Shown here: positions 1 through 12,195 of the stretch, piece by piece
Layout of the letters: each line of letters begins with the position of its first letter
How positions within the stretch are numbered: position 1 is the first letter of the stretch
From: Ascarosepion bandense
Taxonomy: Eukaryota; Mollusca; Cephalopoda; Sepiida; Sepiidae
Direction: 5' to 3'
DNA: 64,000 nucleotides
Assembly: GCA_037127315.1 (NCBI GenBank)
Contig: JBBBDQ010000443.1
Location: 330,001-394,000 of the forward strand
Notes under the pieces: model-generated
The model's database searches: none
Seen by the model: the letters and a program-made list of their open reading frames with translations, nothing else
Told to the model about the DNA's origin: nothing
Program-made: the position numbers and the translations under genes

Positions 1-67
1 TCTAACTTGAGGTGAAATGAATTTAAAAATGAAGAAAATAAAATAAGTATTTGTATTCATGTATCAG

Positions 68-345
68 TCAGTCAGTTAAATGATAGACACTTGTGCAATC
101 ATGTCTCTGTCAAGACATGAATGACCGAGCAGAAAATTTTTCTGCAGTAGACTGGTTGCCAATCAAAGCTGTAGAACCCAATCTGTACTGCTATTTAACC
201 CATAGCTGGAGGGAGAAAAGACTGATTAATACCTTTCTCAAGGATATTTGCACGTAAGTAAATGCAACAAATTTAACTGGAATTCAAACTTGGATCTCCA
301 ATTTCTCATTCTGAGCCGATATCCACTGCACCACAAAGATGTGTG
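68..345 (-). repeat. tRNA-derived SINE, minus strand
   Basis: Read on the minus strand this starts with a tRNA-like head (TGGTGCAGTGGATATCGG resembles an A box; GAATTCCAGTT sits at the B-box position), followed by a body with a conserved 'accttnnnaaaggtatt' type core and a CATGTCT/AGACATG hairpin. The same family recurs at 25622-25885, 47309-47600 and 61530-61800, and in fragments elsewhere in the window. Pol III transcription and LINE-driven mobility are known for such SINEs; activity here is not implied. The clear divergence between copies suggests old insertions. Confidence 0.75.
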
Positions 346-1134
346 TTGATGTATAGAAAAAATTTCATACTAAACCTTGTTTCTGTTATGAATCCTCAGT
401 GTTTTTTTTGTTTTTTTTTTAAACCACTATACATGTAAAATACATGCCTTAGCACACACTGAACTCTAAATAGAACATTCTCATTGGTGAGATAAAAGTT
501 CCACTCAAGCAGTTTCTTCCTACAAACTACTACTCTGTAAAACTGACTCTCAAAAGGATGCTTTACTGATCACTGCAGTCTTAACCTATTCAAGTCTAGT
601 ATTAGCCATCATCTTCCTCACATAACCCCACAAACTGTGCCTCATACTCTATAACTTTCTAACCTTGAGTAGCTTTTGGGTTTTGTCCGTCATTGTAAAA
701 TAAAATAAATAACTATTCCCTCTGACCATTGTTATGTCTTAAGAGCCAGCTGAGAAAGAACAGAATCAAATATAATATTTTCCCATTTTTATGCAGTTAC
801 ATTTAAAAAGAACTGCTTAATGGGAATAAAATTTATGGTTCCAAAAGGTTTTACCTAAGCAGAATGTAATGTTTATAATAGCAATCTGTACAAAAACTTA
901 GTATAATATTAAATTAACCGCAAAGAATTTTTTAAAAGCATTTTCTTCATAGTTAATATTATTCTGAAATAGTATAAAATATATTAAAAATATAAGCCTT
1001 GAATTTTAAGTATTGTGAATGAATGATAGCCAACTGTAGCCGTAATCATAGTATGAACTCTACAATCCTTTCCTTACTTGTATAATGTGTTGGTAACTAT
1101 GGCTTCATAGTTTTGAATTCTGAGTTGTCCTTTT
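346..1134. other. No recognised feature
   Basis: AT-rich sequence with a T-run near 401-420. No splice-flanked coding segment or recognisable repeat was seen. Confidence 0.5.
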
Positions 1135-1290
1135 CCTAGACCAGTTGCCAACCAAGACTACAAAATCCATACTGCCCTACTATTTAACCTATAATTGGAA
1201 ATTCTGAAATCAGTTGTCCTTCTTCTAGACAGGTTACCTGTCAAGGCCATAAGACACAGTCTGTTGTGCTATTTACTCATAAGTGGGTAA
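1135..1290 (-). repeat. SINE fragments (two partial copies)
   Basis: Two adjacent stretches (about 1135-1200 and 1212-1290) resemble the SINE body: a 'gaccagttgccaaccaagac' type segment followed by 'ctatttaacc', seen in the copies at 68-345 and 25622-25885. Both lack the tRNA head. They may be a local duplication of a SINE fragment. Confidence 0.45.
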
Positions 1291-3000
1291 ATATTAAGTA
1301 TTATCTAATAATATATTATGAAATTTCTCAACAATTATAATTGATTTTTTGCACAACTTAGATATTTAAGTTATCGTAGCTATCATAAAATATCAGTCAA
1401 TATCGACAAGAAGGATTTGGCTTGGTTAAGCATTTCATTATGTTTGTTTTTAACAAAGTGTTAAAACAGAAACTTGAAAATTTTATATCTTGTTATATAT
1501 CTCAGAAAGTAGTTATCTGAAACATGATTTAAGGCAATTCTTCTCATCTTCATGAAAGTCCTTATTATATATACAGACTTCAGAACAGTTCTTTTTATTA
1601 TTTTTATTCTTTTATACTTTAATCCATTGATAAAAACATTTTGAAAAAGCAGTTAATATTTTAAATTAATATCATTGAAATTTTAGGATTTAAATTCTTT
1701 GCATTGACCAATCGTCTTGTGAATCTGCCAAGTCTGCAAAACAGATGTGAAAAGAATCTTTTATTTACTCTTCTATTGGAGACAGTTCATGCCATTTTAC
1801 CACACCTTTCCCACCCCCTGAACTTTTCTGTCAAGTTTCCCTTCCATATGTTTTGTCACATGCAAGGGAAGATATATAATTTCCTTATTTTTATTAGATG
1901 AATTTCACCAAACCCTAAGCAATGTTGCTATGTTAAGTTCATACTCAATTCTACTACCACAACAATTATTCTGGCCTAAAAGGTTTTGTGTGAAAAACAA
2001 CTTTAGTTACAACAGGAAGATATGATGGTAATGTACTATTTGTATTAGAAAAGATTGCCTTCACCATGAACATCTGGCTTTATGCTACTATGGCAACCTG
2101 TAGCAAGTATTATAATTTTTACACTTTAATATAGTGTTATTTAAACATTTAAATTCTGAATTGTTCTATGCTGTCATAATTTCATGTTTAAAGCTTTGTC
2201 AGAATTTGTTACAAAAAACAGACACTGTAACCAAAAAGAAGAATGCCCTTTTTGTACAATGAAGAGTTAGCATAATTGACTCATTTGTGGCTACATTCTT
2301 GAATGTTTGACCTAATACTTAAATCAACTCCATTCATAAAATATCATTACTTGAGAATGAGATTAAAATCCCTTACTTTTCCCCCTTTAATATTTTCATT
2401 ATAAATGCTATTAGCTTTCTATCAATCTATAATTAATGGTTCCCTAGCAAATATTACCAAGTGTTTGTTCCAGTTATTGTTAACTGAAGGCTCTCGCTTT
2501 ACACAGGGCAGAAACATAGTGTATAATTATTGTGACTAATTGACATCAATTATACAGTTACTTTATCAACTCTTATTAACTACTTCCAATACATTCATGA
2601 TCCTTTGTGTGTTGCAGCCTTAAAATAACCTTTCTCAACTTCATTTTTCTGTTTAACGCATAACAGAAGTTTTCCATTGCTAGCGTTCTGAATTTTCATT
2701 TTGAATCTTTTTCTATGTAGACTTTTCTGTAACATTCACTACTGTGTTCTGTTCTCACCTTTTGTCCAAAATTTTGGCAACACCAACTTGTTATAATAAA
2801 TAGTTGCTGGTTAGAAACTTAAAATTTAAGATTGTATCTATAATTTTGGGTTATAATGGAGATGCTTAATAAAATTTACTTAATTTTAAAGGCCTCTTTA
2901 CTTGGCTGTCTATTTAAGTCTATAATATGTTGCAGATGTTATGATTCATATCAATATTAACATATTGTTAGGAACCATTTCATTCATTTTAGCATTACAA
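1291..3000. other. No recognised feature, 1.7 kb
   Basis: AT-rich DNA on both strands with only short open frames. The 65-codon open frame at 1704-1901 has no recognisable motif. Probably intergenic or intronic. Confidence 0.5.
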
Positions 3001-3002
3001 AT

Positions 3003-3660
3003 ATAAACTTATTTATAAATGGAACTTTGTGTGTGTTCCTTACAGACTCTGAAACGGCTGAACCAATTGCCTTGAAAATTTTGTACTATAAGCGTCTGCA
3101 AGTGTTCTTAGCTAGGTTTTGTGTCAAGGTACCCCCGATAAATATCGATAATCAAAAAAAAATTGGGTTATAGGAATTGTCCGATTTTAATCAAATTTGA
3201 TACACTCATAGACAAAGACATAAGAAATGATATTCAGAAGTTTCAAGGTTGCAGTTCTATCCTTGGATGACTTATTTGCCTCCGATATTGAAAATCGATA
3301 CCCTGATATCCTACCGGGTCTGATCAAAATCAGTTTTTCAGCCCTTTTAGTTTAGTTTTTGCTTCGGGTTTGGCTCTAAGTAGGTATAATTGTAGTTCTT
3401 AGTCTCAGCCATGATACCATTTATTTAGCCTTCAAAATTTAGTTTACGACAAATAAAACTTATTTGATATCGATAGCAGGAAATCAAAATTTGACTTGCA
3501 TCCATTCGTTTTTCTTTCAGTCTATGGTTTCGCTTTAACTGGAAACAACTATTGCTTTTTAGTCTTTCGTGCCAATGTCCAAAGAGTTTGAGCTCCAGGA
3601 CCATGGATTAGTTTTAAAGCTTTCATTACACCCGAGCAACGCTGGGCTATACTGCTAGTA
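3003..3660 (-). repeat. Dispersed repeat Z, copy 1 (inverted relative to copy 2)
   Basis: The reverse complement matches 21690-22175. Shared blocks include the end 'agcccagtgttgct' type motif (copy 1 at about 3635-3655), a block near 3160-3260 (GGGTTATA, TCAAATTTGATACACTC), the block ACGGCTGAACC near 3050 and the terminal TTATAAATAAGTTTA/GTGTGTG end at 3006-3040. Copy 1 carries roughly 200 bp (about 3265-3470) missing from copy 2, including palindromic stretches around GATATC/ATCGAT. No open frame is conserved. The family could be a SINE, a MITE or a LINE 3' end; I cannot assign it. Confidence 0.6.
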
Positions 3661-3734
3661 TTAGATAAGTAAAATAATAAAGAAAAATAAATGCAGCAGA
3701 ATAATTTTCAGTTATCTCTTGTCTCAGGTTGTTA

Positions 3735-3843
3735 ACCTACAGTCAAATCACACTTAAAACACTGGTTACTGTTCGATCACCAGAGTTAAGCAGCCTTGAG
3801 CCCATTCAGTACCTAGGAGATTGCTTGAGAATACTGGATACTG
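3735..3843 (+). repeat. Degenerate 5S rRNA-like repeat
   Basis: The segment follows the order of 5S rRNA: a 5' arm beginning CCTACAGTC, then CACTGGTTACTGTTCGATCACC, the internal-control-like AGTTAAGCAGCC, CAGTACCTAGGAGATTG and the closing GAATACTGGATACTGTAA. Many substitutions and a loss near the middle make it a pseudogene or the head of a 5S-derived SINE. Compare 52527-52641 and 58118-58237. Confidence 0.6.
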
Positions 3844-4077
3844 TAAGCAATTTCTTACAATCCAAAATGTATTTAAGCTTTAAATAACCAGCATAGAGAA
3901 GCCATAAAAAAAAAAAATTAAATTGTTATTCTCTAATTTGACAAGGAATTATTTTATAATCTAAAAAAGGCTCATAAATGTGTGTGTGTATTTCAGTATA
4001 TTTTATGAAAACCATTAAGTTATAGGCATCTCTTCAATTTTTAGTATAACAATCTATATTCAAAAAATTTCTTCCTG
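3844..4077. other. No recognised feature
   Basis: AT-rich spacer with an A-run at about 3907-3917. Confidence 0.4.
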
Positions 4078-4078
4078 A

Positions 4079-4178
4079 ATGCAGAAAAGTTCTCAGTCCA
4101 ACCCACTTTTTTTTAAATATGATCAATCAGCTATCCTTTTAACCTCTTCTTGGTTGGTTTGAAGACTTTTCAGCATTG
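4079..4178. mobile_element. MITE, GCTGAAAAGTTCTCAG family (copy 1)
   Basis: About 100 bp with inverted ends: GCAGAAAAGTTCTCAGTCC at 4081 and the imperfect complement GAAGACTTTTCAGCAT ending near 4176. The same ends occur at 29769-29888, 33136-33245 and 56703-56795, and a lone end lies at 4706-4722. There is no coding content, so this is a non-autonomous DNA element, probably mobilised by a mariner/Tc1 transposase (inference). Confidence 0.6.
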
Positions 4179-4705
4179 CCTTTTCTGACTAATAGCAACT
4201 GTCTGTTTTTGTGAGGGGAAAAAATATTCAATTCTCTTAGTAACAAGATTTACATAACACTTTAGTCTGACACAAGGCCACAAATGTAAGGACACCTGAA
4301 ATTCAGTATGCAGCTGTAATGGTCTATCACCCAGTTATATACAAGTCTGGCAAATGGTCATAATATTGATTCATCTATGAGGATTGAATTTACTACTTTG
4401 GCAAAATGGTTTGTGAGATTAACTTGCTAATCATTGCACCAATGGTAGATACCCTTGTTTTAGACATGCTTCATGCCCGATCAAAATTTTGTAGTAAAAT
4501 CTTTCAACCAGAATCTTTCATTAGGTGTGAACATAAATTCACACCTAATGTACAATTTGGAATGTGCTAGAATTTATATTTAAAATATCTCAATAATGAC
4601 TATCAGAAATCATTTTCATCTATATGATGAAGGGTTCCCATCCTGACAAAGAAGCTCTTCCAAAAATGATTCTGATGTTTGGAAGTGTGACTCACTCCCA
4701 AAAAT

Positions 4706-4722
4706 CTGAGAACTTTCAGCAT
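4706..4722. mobile_element. Single MITE end (same family)
   Basis: CTGAGAACTTTCAGCAT matches the right end of the MITE family. I could not find a convincing partner end to its left, so this is a truncated copy or a chance match. Confidence 0.35.
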
Positions 4723-4756
4723 TTCCCCTATAATTTTGTCCTGTTCAAAAAAATTT

Positions 4757-5109
4757 TTTTCCTAATTTTTTTATATGTGAATTTTTTCCTAATTTTTTTA
4801 TATGTGAATTTTTTCCTAATTTTTTTATATGTGAATTTTTTCCTAATTTTTTTATATGTGAATTTTTTCCTAATTTTTTTATATGTGAATTTTTTCCTAA
4901 TTTTTTTATATGTGAATTTTTTCCTAATTTTTTTATATGTGAATTTTTTCCTAATTTTTTTATATGTGAATTTTTTCCTAATTTTTTTATATGTGAATTT
5001 TTTCCTAATTTTTTTATATGTGAATTTTTTCCTAATTTTTTTATATGTGAATTTTTTCCTAATTTTTTTATATGTGAATTTTTTCCTAATTTTTTTATAT
5101 GTGAATTTT
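4757..5109. repeat. 27-bp minisatellite, about 13 copies
   Basis: The unit is roughly T6 CCTAA T7 ATATGTGAA. Copies are essentially identical, indicating recent expansion or homogenisation. Because 27 is divisible by 3 and the unit has no stop in one frame, a spurious plus-strand frame (4624-5118) repeats FLIFLYVNF. I regard that frame as non-coding. Confidence 0.95.
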
Positions 5110-5689
5110 TTTACATGAATAACTCTGCCTAGAAAATAAAAAAGAAAAATACTTTGTTAATATCATGACTAATACCACTAAAACAGATCTCATTCTATAC
5201 CAGTTTCAACAAAGTAGTATTTTACTTTTTTAAAAAAAATGGAAAAAACTCTCTGTATTTACACATTTAAGCTGAATTTTCAGATTTTGGAGAAAGAAAT
5301 TGAGTTTCATCGGAACTTAAAGCATTTCAAAAATACAAAAATATGAAAAATATTTATTTGCAGGATTATTTGACTGCATTTATTTCTAAGTTAGTATGCT
5401 TTAGATAAGTATAAAGATTTTCATATTAGAACACACTGCAGACCCTTAATATTGTTGAGGTTAAAAATAGGAATGAACTCACCCTTGAGAAATGGGGTGA
5501 GATTCTCTATAGAGTGAATTATCTATTCTATTAAAATGATAATTTTCCTTTCAGAAAGAAAAAAATCTTTAAATGGTGATTTCCTAAACTTGCTCACAAT
5601 TCAGAAAATTCAACATGATTTATACTCTAAGATGCTCTTAGCAAATATAATAGTTGATTAAAGAAATTCTTCTCCCACTCTCAGACTGT
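5110..5689. other. No recognised feature
   Basis: AT-rich; no repeat match or exon-like segment noted. Confidence 0.45.
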
Positions 5690-6475
5690 CTTTGAGTTGA
5701 AGCCAAATGTAAAACCTTTTAAACTGAGTGATTACATTGAATTAATTGATAGGTCCTCCTACTGTGAGGAAAGTTGGTTCACTGTATTGTGCCAGACAAT
5801 TCTTCTTGTCAGAATCCGTCAGACATTTATAAATCTATCATTCGTCCATACATTGAATACTATTACCATATCGGGTCTGGTGCTCCTGCTGTACATGTCG
5901 AGATTTTTGACAAAATTCTAAATAGGCTCTGTATTGTAATAGGTCCTGATCTGGTATGTCAACTTCAGTCACTTTCTCACTGACTTCCTTTTGTCTTTTC
6001 TACAAATATTTTCATGGCAATTATCGATGACAAGCTTTTCTTCTTGGTATCTCAACTGTATGCTAATTAGACTGACAATTAGGTCTTACCATCTTACTAT
6101 CAAACTCATATGCAAATGTTCTATTGTAAAAAAATATTTTTTGTGGAAATTGTGCACAATAAGCTTTACTTCTTGGTGTCTCAACTGCACGAATTTAGGC
6201 ATGTTATTAGCCACTGTCTTAGAATCTAACTAGTGTATGTTTCATTTCTCATACTTTTTGCCTGTGGAACTTCTTCCAATTTCTTGCTTTTCTACCATCT
6301 ACATCTTCAAAAATTTAAATGCAACATCAATTGCCATCTTTCATCTTCTTGAAATTTGTTCCTTTGTTGTTTTTTTCTCCTCATTGAAATATTCTCATTC
6401 TCTTTGACCACCTGTAACTCCTTTACATCTTAGTGTCATCGCCTTGTTTGAGGTAAAATGATTTAAAAAAGCAAT
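5690..6475 (+). pseudogene. LINE-A remnant: RT C-terminus and 3' tail
   Basis: The frame at 5774-5983 reads IYKSIIRPYIEYYYHIGSGA then PAVHVEIFDKILNRL, matching IYKSTIHLCMEYCCHIWSGA and PAVHLSVLDRLQRRL in the better LINE-A copy at 24104-25252. Downstream, the untranslated part follows the same order, including a 'tttaaatgcaacatcaatt' block near 6313-6335 and a terminal block near 6430-6470 that aligns with the LINE-A tail and ends in ATTTAAAAAAG. Stops and frameshifts make it dead. This is the thumb/C-terminal part of a non-LTR reverse transcriptase; the catalytic YxDD motif is not included. Confidence 0.8.
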
Positions 6476-7989
6476 ACTGCCAGTAATTCAGTTCAAAATA
6501 TGGCAGAAAATTTGAAATGATAAATTTTAAACTAAGTTCTCAAGTGCTTTCACATGAATGAGAACAATGGTAAAGAAAGTGTGTAGCTCGCTAATACCAG
6601 TGCCATTTATTTGAACTTTTCACATAGCACCACAAAATATGGTCTAATCTTTTCAGAACAAAAAACATGGATTACAAGTTTCTGTTCAAATTTGTAAGAT
6701 GGGAAGTTATTATTTACACTATTTAAATTTAGACTATTGTCATTTTTATTGTTTTTTATCATAATTTTTCAGTCTTTGTGTCTTCCGATCTTTATCAGGT
6801 TTATATTGATCTGGGGAACTTACAGAGAATTCTAAACTGGGCTCTTTATATGGGGCTAGACTGTTCTTGTTCCACTCTCCATGTCTAGAGAGATTTCATC
6901 GAGTTCATATTTTTGTACTGCTTAGTTAGTGCTTGCCTGTTTCCACTCAGTCCAAGTACACACTGCTCAACCTTGAACTCACAATTTTTGTCATCAAATT
7001 TGTTAATGTTTTAATCCACTAAACTATTGTTAATGTGTGCCCTTCTCTCTTTAGATAAGGTCTTCAATACCAATATTTTCACTTCTCCTTCAGATAGCGT
7101 TGTTTCTCATATTAGACTATCAATGGAAGCCAGCTGTTATATTTTCTACATTTGCATGGGATTTTAAAAATGAACTTTTATCACACTCTTAATAAGACGT
7201 CTACTCTAGCAAAGACAACAATTGCTAAATTAAGAGAGATACTTACGTATCTTAATTCTTTCAGCATGATTGATACTTATGACCATTACCCAGTGTTTAA
7301 GTCAACAAGCAAACTAATTTTAGGTACTTAATACAAGGGGAGGAGTCTTAATAATTGGAAAGGGATTGGAATTATAAATTTGAATTACACTATAAATGGT
7401 GGGGTCAGAAAATCACATAGAATTTAAATAAATTTTTATTTTTTTCAGGACCCCCTACTATAACACCTAATCTTGTCCCCCAGAACTTGTGGCATGTGAA
7501 GAAATTCTATAACTATTTAAATAGTATGCAAAAAGTCTTGTATAAATGAAATATTGACTTGTATAACTCACATAAAAATCAAATCAGAAAGCGAGAGAGA
7601 GATCTTTGCTGACAAATCTAAAAAATAAAACCACTTTATACAACTTGTTCAAGTAATCATAAAAGAATGCAAGTAAAAGAAAATTCTAGAACCAATTATA
7701 ATTACCATTTCCTGGGGAAAAGTACAAAATTAATAAACAGGGTGGTCTTAATAAGCCGGGAGTGGGTGAAGCATTTCCTCAAAAAAAAAAAAAAAAAAAA
7801 AATAGATGTTCTCTCCTCTCCCCCATATCCTATTAAGCATCTAAGAGTAAACCTTTCTTAACTTAGAGGTTAGAACCCAATTTCCGATACATCAATTCTT
7901 TGTGTGTGATATACATCAGTGTACTTTGTCCCTGCCCTTCTGTATAGGTTATGAGAACATGAGAAATTCATTGTTGTCCATCTTCGAAA
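6476..7989. other. No recognised feature, 1.5 kb
   Basis: AT-rich DNA with an A-run at about 7781-7801. I found no convincing exon or transposon. Confidence 0.45.
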
Positions 7990-8150
7990 CAGCTTAGTGG
8001 CTTTTTTGCTAATCTGGTGGATGGGTGTTTGGTGCGGTTTAGCGGCTTTTTTGCCAATCTGGTGGGGGGGTACGCTATTTTTTGCCGATCTGGTTGGTGG
8101 GTGGGGGGTACGCCTTCTTTTGCCAATTTGGTGGGTGGGCGGTGGGGTCT
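7990..8150 (-). repeat. G-rich degenerate repeat, 4 units
   Basis: Roughly four imperfect units of about 40-50 bp share TTTTTTGCCAATCTGGTGGG. They are followed by G-rich runs such as GGTGGGTGGGCGGTGGGG at about 8129-8147. In this AT-rich window the patch stands out and could form G-quadruplexes. It lies inside a minus-strand open frame of 123 codons (7870-8241) rich in P, T, H and K. That frame has no recognisable domain and I do not call it a gene. Confidence 0.6.
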
Positions 8151-9469
8151 TAGCAGCTGTTATTCCATGGAAGTAACAAGCTATGAATGATGATACCCCT
8201 GAATAAAGCACAATTTCAAATACATAACACTGTTTTTCCATGTCACTGTAAAAATGGCCTAATTCAGTTACCTGGATTTAATGCATTCTGTACCTTCACC
8301 TAGTATAACAATTCATATACTATACCAGACCTAAATATTTCGACAGGTTGGGTCATAAAGTAAGATCTTAAGAAACTTAATTTAGAAAATGAAGACTTCA
8401 TAGCTATGCCATCTTTCTTCTAATAATCAAAGTGTCAAAAACCTTTCCATTAAGTTAATAGAAATGTTGGTATACATCTCAAAGCAAGGATCATTGCTAA
8501 GTCACTTGTGTTCCACCTGTGGAACAGTATCATCTGTGTAGCTCATGTTGATGAATTGAACTGAATTGGTTGATATGTAAATTACTATTTTTAATCTTTT
8601 ACTATCTTATGTAAAAACAAGTGGGGGGGGGTGTCTTTTGTGAAGATTATGCAAGTGAATACAGCCATGGAATTGATTAGCCAAAATGTTATGGCAGTAT
8701 GATTTTATATGTGCAAAGCTTGGGATTTTAATGAATATTTTCATTTTTAGGAAAACTATTCAATAGTAGAGCTACATTGATAGATGAAATATTGACTAAT
8801 TTTGATTTACTTATGTCTGGTCTATTTATGAGACTTTCCTTCCTATTTCCAGGCATGAAAGTTCTATTTGGTATCTGAAGGCCATCATTAATTTTTTTTA
8901 ACTGTTATGATTAATAATAATTTTTGTTTTAAAAACAATTTATATAATTGTTGATACACTAAATCTAACATCAGTTGTTATCAATTGCTCTTACTTTAAA
9001 GCAAAATAATTGTATTGACCATCATTTACGTAATATTATAGCACTCTTCTATTAATTTGTACTTAGTAATTGCCATGGAACCCAGTGTCCTTCACCTATG
9101 CTGATTTTTAAAAGCAAATTTTATCAAAAGTTGTTGCCAGTTGGACATAAATTATTATGAAAAGTGATTGAACAGTTGACTCTTCAAATATTTTAACCAC
9201 TACCATCATTTTTTTTTTTTTTTTTTTTAAACAAGGATCAATGTCAGGTCTCTTTATGGCTTATACCAGCAGAGGTTCTTTTGTAGTGAAAATGGCTGAA
9301 GCAGCATCAACCAAAAATTACTTTGAATCTTTTTTATTAGTGCAGCCCACTTTATGATGAGCCATATCTTATTTAGCCCACTGATGAGGAAAGGTTGCCT
9401 ATGCCTGGCTTATAACATTGAGCTGTCACCTAAAACTTGCACATCAATAAACCAGCTTTTGTAAATAGT
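8151..9469. other. No recognised feature, 1.3 kb
   Basis: AT-rich. Holds a G-run at about 8623-8632 and a T-run at about 9211-9228. Confidence 0.45.
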
Positions 9470-9571
9470 AATAGAAATATTGTTTCCTTATAAGGAAACA
9501 TTCTGCATTTATTGACCAAGTAGACAGTGCTACTTTTAGTTGAAATTTTATAAAATCTCTCTCTCTCTTCT

Positions 9572-9604
<33 letters not shown>

Positions 9605-10165
9605 CAGAAAAATTAGTTATTCCTGTTGATGGAGGGTTCTTTGCCAACCTTTTGTTTGAAGTAGTATGGAATGTTAACATCTTACATCATTATTTTTCTT
9701 CACATTATATGTGCTATCCATTTTAGTTGTTGCTGTGGTTGAAAGTCCTCAAGCAGTGTTTCTTTCACCTGGTACAGTTCTGTGTGCTTCTGTCATGCCA
9801 ATCCACAATGTTTGAAGAAGGATGGTTCTTGCTGAGATATACAGATTTAATTTGCTCAAAACCATTTTTAACCATTGATCTTAGAAAGTGGTTGGATACT
9901 GCTGACAGTTTAAATATATCTGAACAGGTTTGATGCCATGCATGAATCCATGTGAAAGTCTCAACCCGACAAGACTATTTAAGAACATGACTCTAGTTAC
10001 ATTAATATTTTAGTTTTGTAGCAACTGTTGGCGTTAATTGAAATTAACTCCAGTGCAGCCTATTCTATATTCAATTTCCTTATGTCCTATAATGTAACTG
10101 ATAACTTACATAGAATTCTAGATTCACTTGTTCCATCAGTTTCATCAAATATTTGTTTTAACAGG
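9470..10165 (+). repeat. Dispersed repeat X, copy 1
   Basis: Aligns in the same orientation with 63370-63985. Shared blocks include TTCCTTATAAGGAAACATT near 9485, TTTTAGTTGTTGCTG near 9722, ATTTTTAACCATTGATCTTA near 9868 and ATGTGAAAGTCTCAACCCGA near 9950. A T-run (9579-9604) and a CT tract interrupt it. A short third fragment lies at 19785-19880. No conserved open frame; it could be a low-copy transposon or a segmental duplication. Confidence 0.7.
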
Positions 10166-10345
10166 ACAATGTATAAAGAAAAATTTTTATCTATTGTAAT
10201 GTTTTCTTTATTTCTAACTATAGATTTTTAAAAAATAAATAAATAAATTTAGCCATTTAAACCAAGCCTTTTTTTTATTTTTTATTTTTTTTTAAATAAA
10301 TAAAATTCTTATGCTTTTAATATCATAATTTTGATAATTTTTCAG

Positions 10346-10456
10346 ATGAAAGCAACTCTTCTAAATTTTGGGATATCAAGATCCGTGGCATCACTGGTGG
10401 CCAAACTGGAGACATAATGTGGGACTTGGATGCCATCAGCCATTACTTTACAGATG
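10346..10456 (+). CDS. Candidate coding exon A of an unidentified gene
   Basis: A 111-bp segment sits between a good acceptor (TAATTTTTCAG) and a strong donor (GTAAGTTT). Read with phase 1 on both sides it is fully open and compositionally protein-like: ESNSSKFWDIKIRGITGG continuing QTGDIMWDLDAISHYFTD, where the first base of the next codon (GAT) is split over the intron. The balanced codon usage stands out from the AT-rich surroundings. The phase matches exon B at 13231-13296, giving ...HYFTDDLVMKKEAL... I do not recognise the protein family. This is the best evidence in the window for a host gene on the plus strand; upstream exons were not found. Confidence 0.6.
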
Positions 10457-10950
10457 GTAAGTTTTGATCATTTGTTACTGTTATTGCTCTCAGTGGATAG
10501 ACAAGTAGTTACTTGTTGCCTTCTTTGCAGTGTTTTTATCTAGGTATAGCTGCTAATTAACTGGTGATTAACAATTGGAATTCATCTGCTCTTGAATATT
10601 TTCATTCCTCTTGGATTACTAACCACCCTCTTCAACTACACTCATATGGAATGGAGATGCCAGTTTAGTCACCAACTATCTGATCAAAATTTACTTATCT
10701 GATCTTTTATTTTTGTATTCACTCTTAAGAGTAATATTATTAAAAAATACTTGAAGTTTTCGAAAATCTTTATCTACATGGTACAGACATACAAATAAAG
10801 GAACATTTTATATTATAAAAAACATGAATTGAGCAGGTATGCCAAAATGGAAAGAGTTGGTTGTTTTCTATTTTTATCCCCCCTCCCCTTAAACTTGAAC
10901 AGTTGAAATTACCCTAAAAGAATTATAGAACTGACCAGAATTTATGATTG

Positions 10951-10953
<3 letters not shown>

Positions 10954-10997
<44 letters not shown>
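10954..10997. repeat. (TA)n microsatellite
   Basis: About 22 TA units directly abut the 5' edge of the Penelope-like remnant that follows. TA arrays flank several similar insertions in this window. Confidence 0.95.
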
Positions 10998-10998
<1 letters not shown>

Positions 10999-12018
10999 TT
11001 TTTTACTTTCTGCAACAACTTCCACAATACAATTAAATTTACCATGGAGTACTCATACACATCCGTCCCTTTCTTAGGCGTCATGATAAAATTACTTTCC
11101 ACCAGTCTATACAACAAACCCACAAACCAACATAAATTCCTACACTTTAACAGTTGTCATCCCCTTTAAATTAAAAAAAATCTACCGTATACAGCACATT
11201 TCTAAGAATCAAACGCATATGCTCAGACCATCTAGATTTTCTATACAACATTAACAACCTAACAAAGCAATTTCTAAAATGTAAATACCCAATAAAAATA
11301 ATAAAAGAAGCACTAAATAAAGCCATCCACATAAATCATAACACACTTCTCACATACAAGAAAAGAAAAAACAACAACCGACTTCCCATGGTTTTTAACC
11401 ACAATCAATATTACCACACACTTAATCAAAATTTAAAAAATGATTACAAGAACCTCCAATTAAACAAAAAAATCAGACATTTTCGATAAACCACCCATAA
11501 ATGCAATGAAACAAAAACCCAACCTATCAGCTATCTTCACCTCTACCAAATATCTAAAAAATACAAACATATCAGGGAATTACAAATGTGATAAATCTCA
11601 CTTTTTAGTTTGCAAACATTTAATAAATGATGCAGTATTTTCTATACCAACACCAACATCAAATTACACCCACCACGCCTCACCTGTGACAGCCAAAATA
11701 TAATATATTTTCACTTCTGTTCAGTATGTCCAAATAGTGGATATATTGGTGAATCTGGAAACAGTTTTAGATTCCATTTTAATAATCATAAACTAAGTAT
11801 ATGCCAAAACAACCCTTATTCCCCCATAGTTGAACACTTCAACCAACCAGGACACACATTAGAAAACTGCAAATGTTTACTGATAGATTCCGATTTTAGT
11901 TCCACATACTCACTCACGCAGAAAGAAAAATGTTGGATTTTAAAATTAAATACATATAGGCTAGGGTTAAATAGGGACTTAGGTATTTTGAATCTATATA
12001 AATATTTCAATAGTTAAA
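10999..12018 (+). pseudogene. Penelope-like element remnant: RT end plus GIY-YIG nuclease
   Basis: Early frames read FTMEYSYTSVPFLGVMIKLL then STSLYNKPTNQHKFLHFNSC, matching the 'FLD-V ... LY-KPT--H-YLH--SCHP' block of Penelope-like RTs. Beyond 11690 another frame gives CSVCPNSGYIGESGNSFRF, then PIVEHFNQPGHTLENCKC and KCWILKLNTYRLGLN, matching the GIY-YIG order (-YIGE(S/T)GNSFR-, -HF---GH-, Leu-rich end). Such elements move by target-primed reverse transcription using this endonuclease. At least three frame breaks are present, so it is inactive. A TA array abuts the 5' side; a hammerhead-like motif and a TA tract follow at 12196-12266. Confidence 0.85.
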
Positions 12019-12195
12019 CATTTTTTAGATACACTTAAAAACTTTTTCTTTAAAACAACATTTAAAAGTATTATTACAGTTAGGTTTATGTTTTAAAAAT
12101 ATCCAAAAACTCTATTGCTTTCTACATCACTTGATGTAAACATCTCACGAAAAACGCTCCTCACGATGAATGCTCCTAGTTTAAATTTTAAAATC

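Noticed and set aside
4624..5118. Frame repeating FLIFLYVN, which looks like a membrane protein
   Set aside because: Product of a 27-bp T-rich minisatellite.
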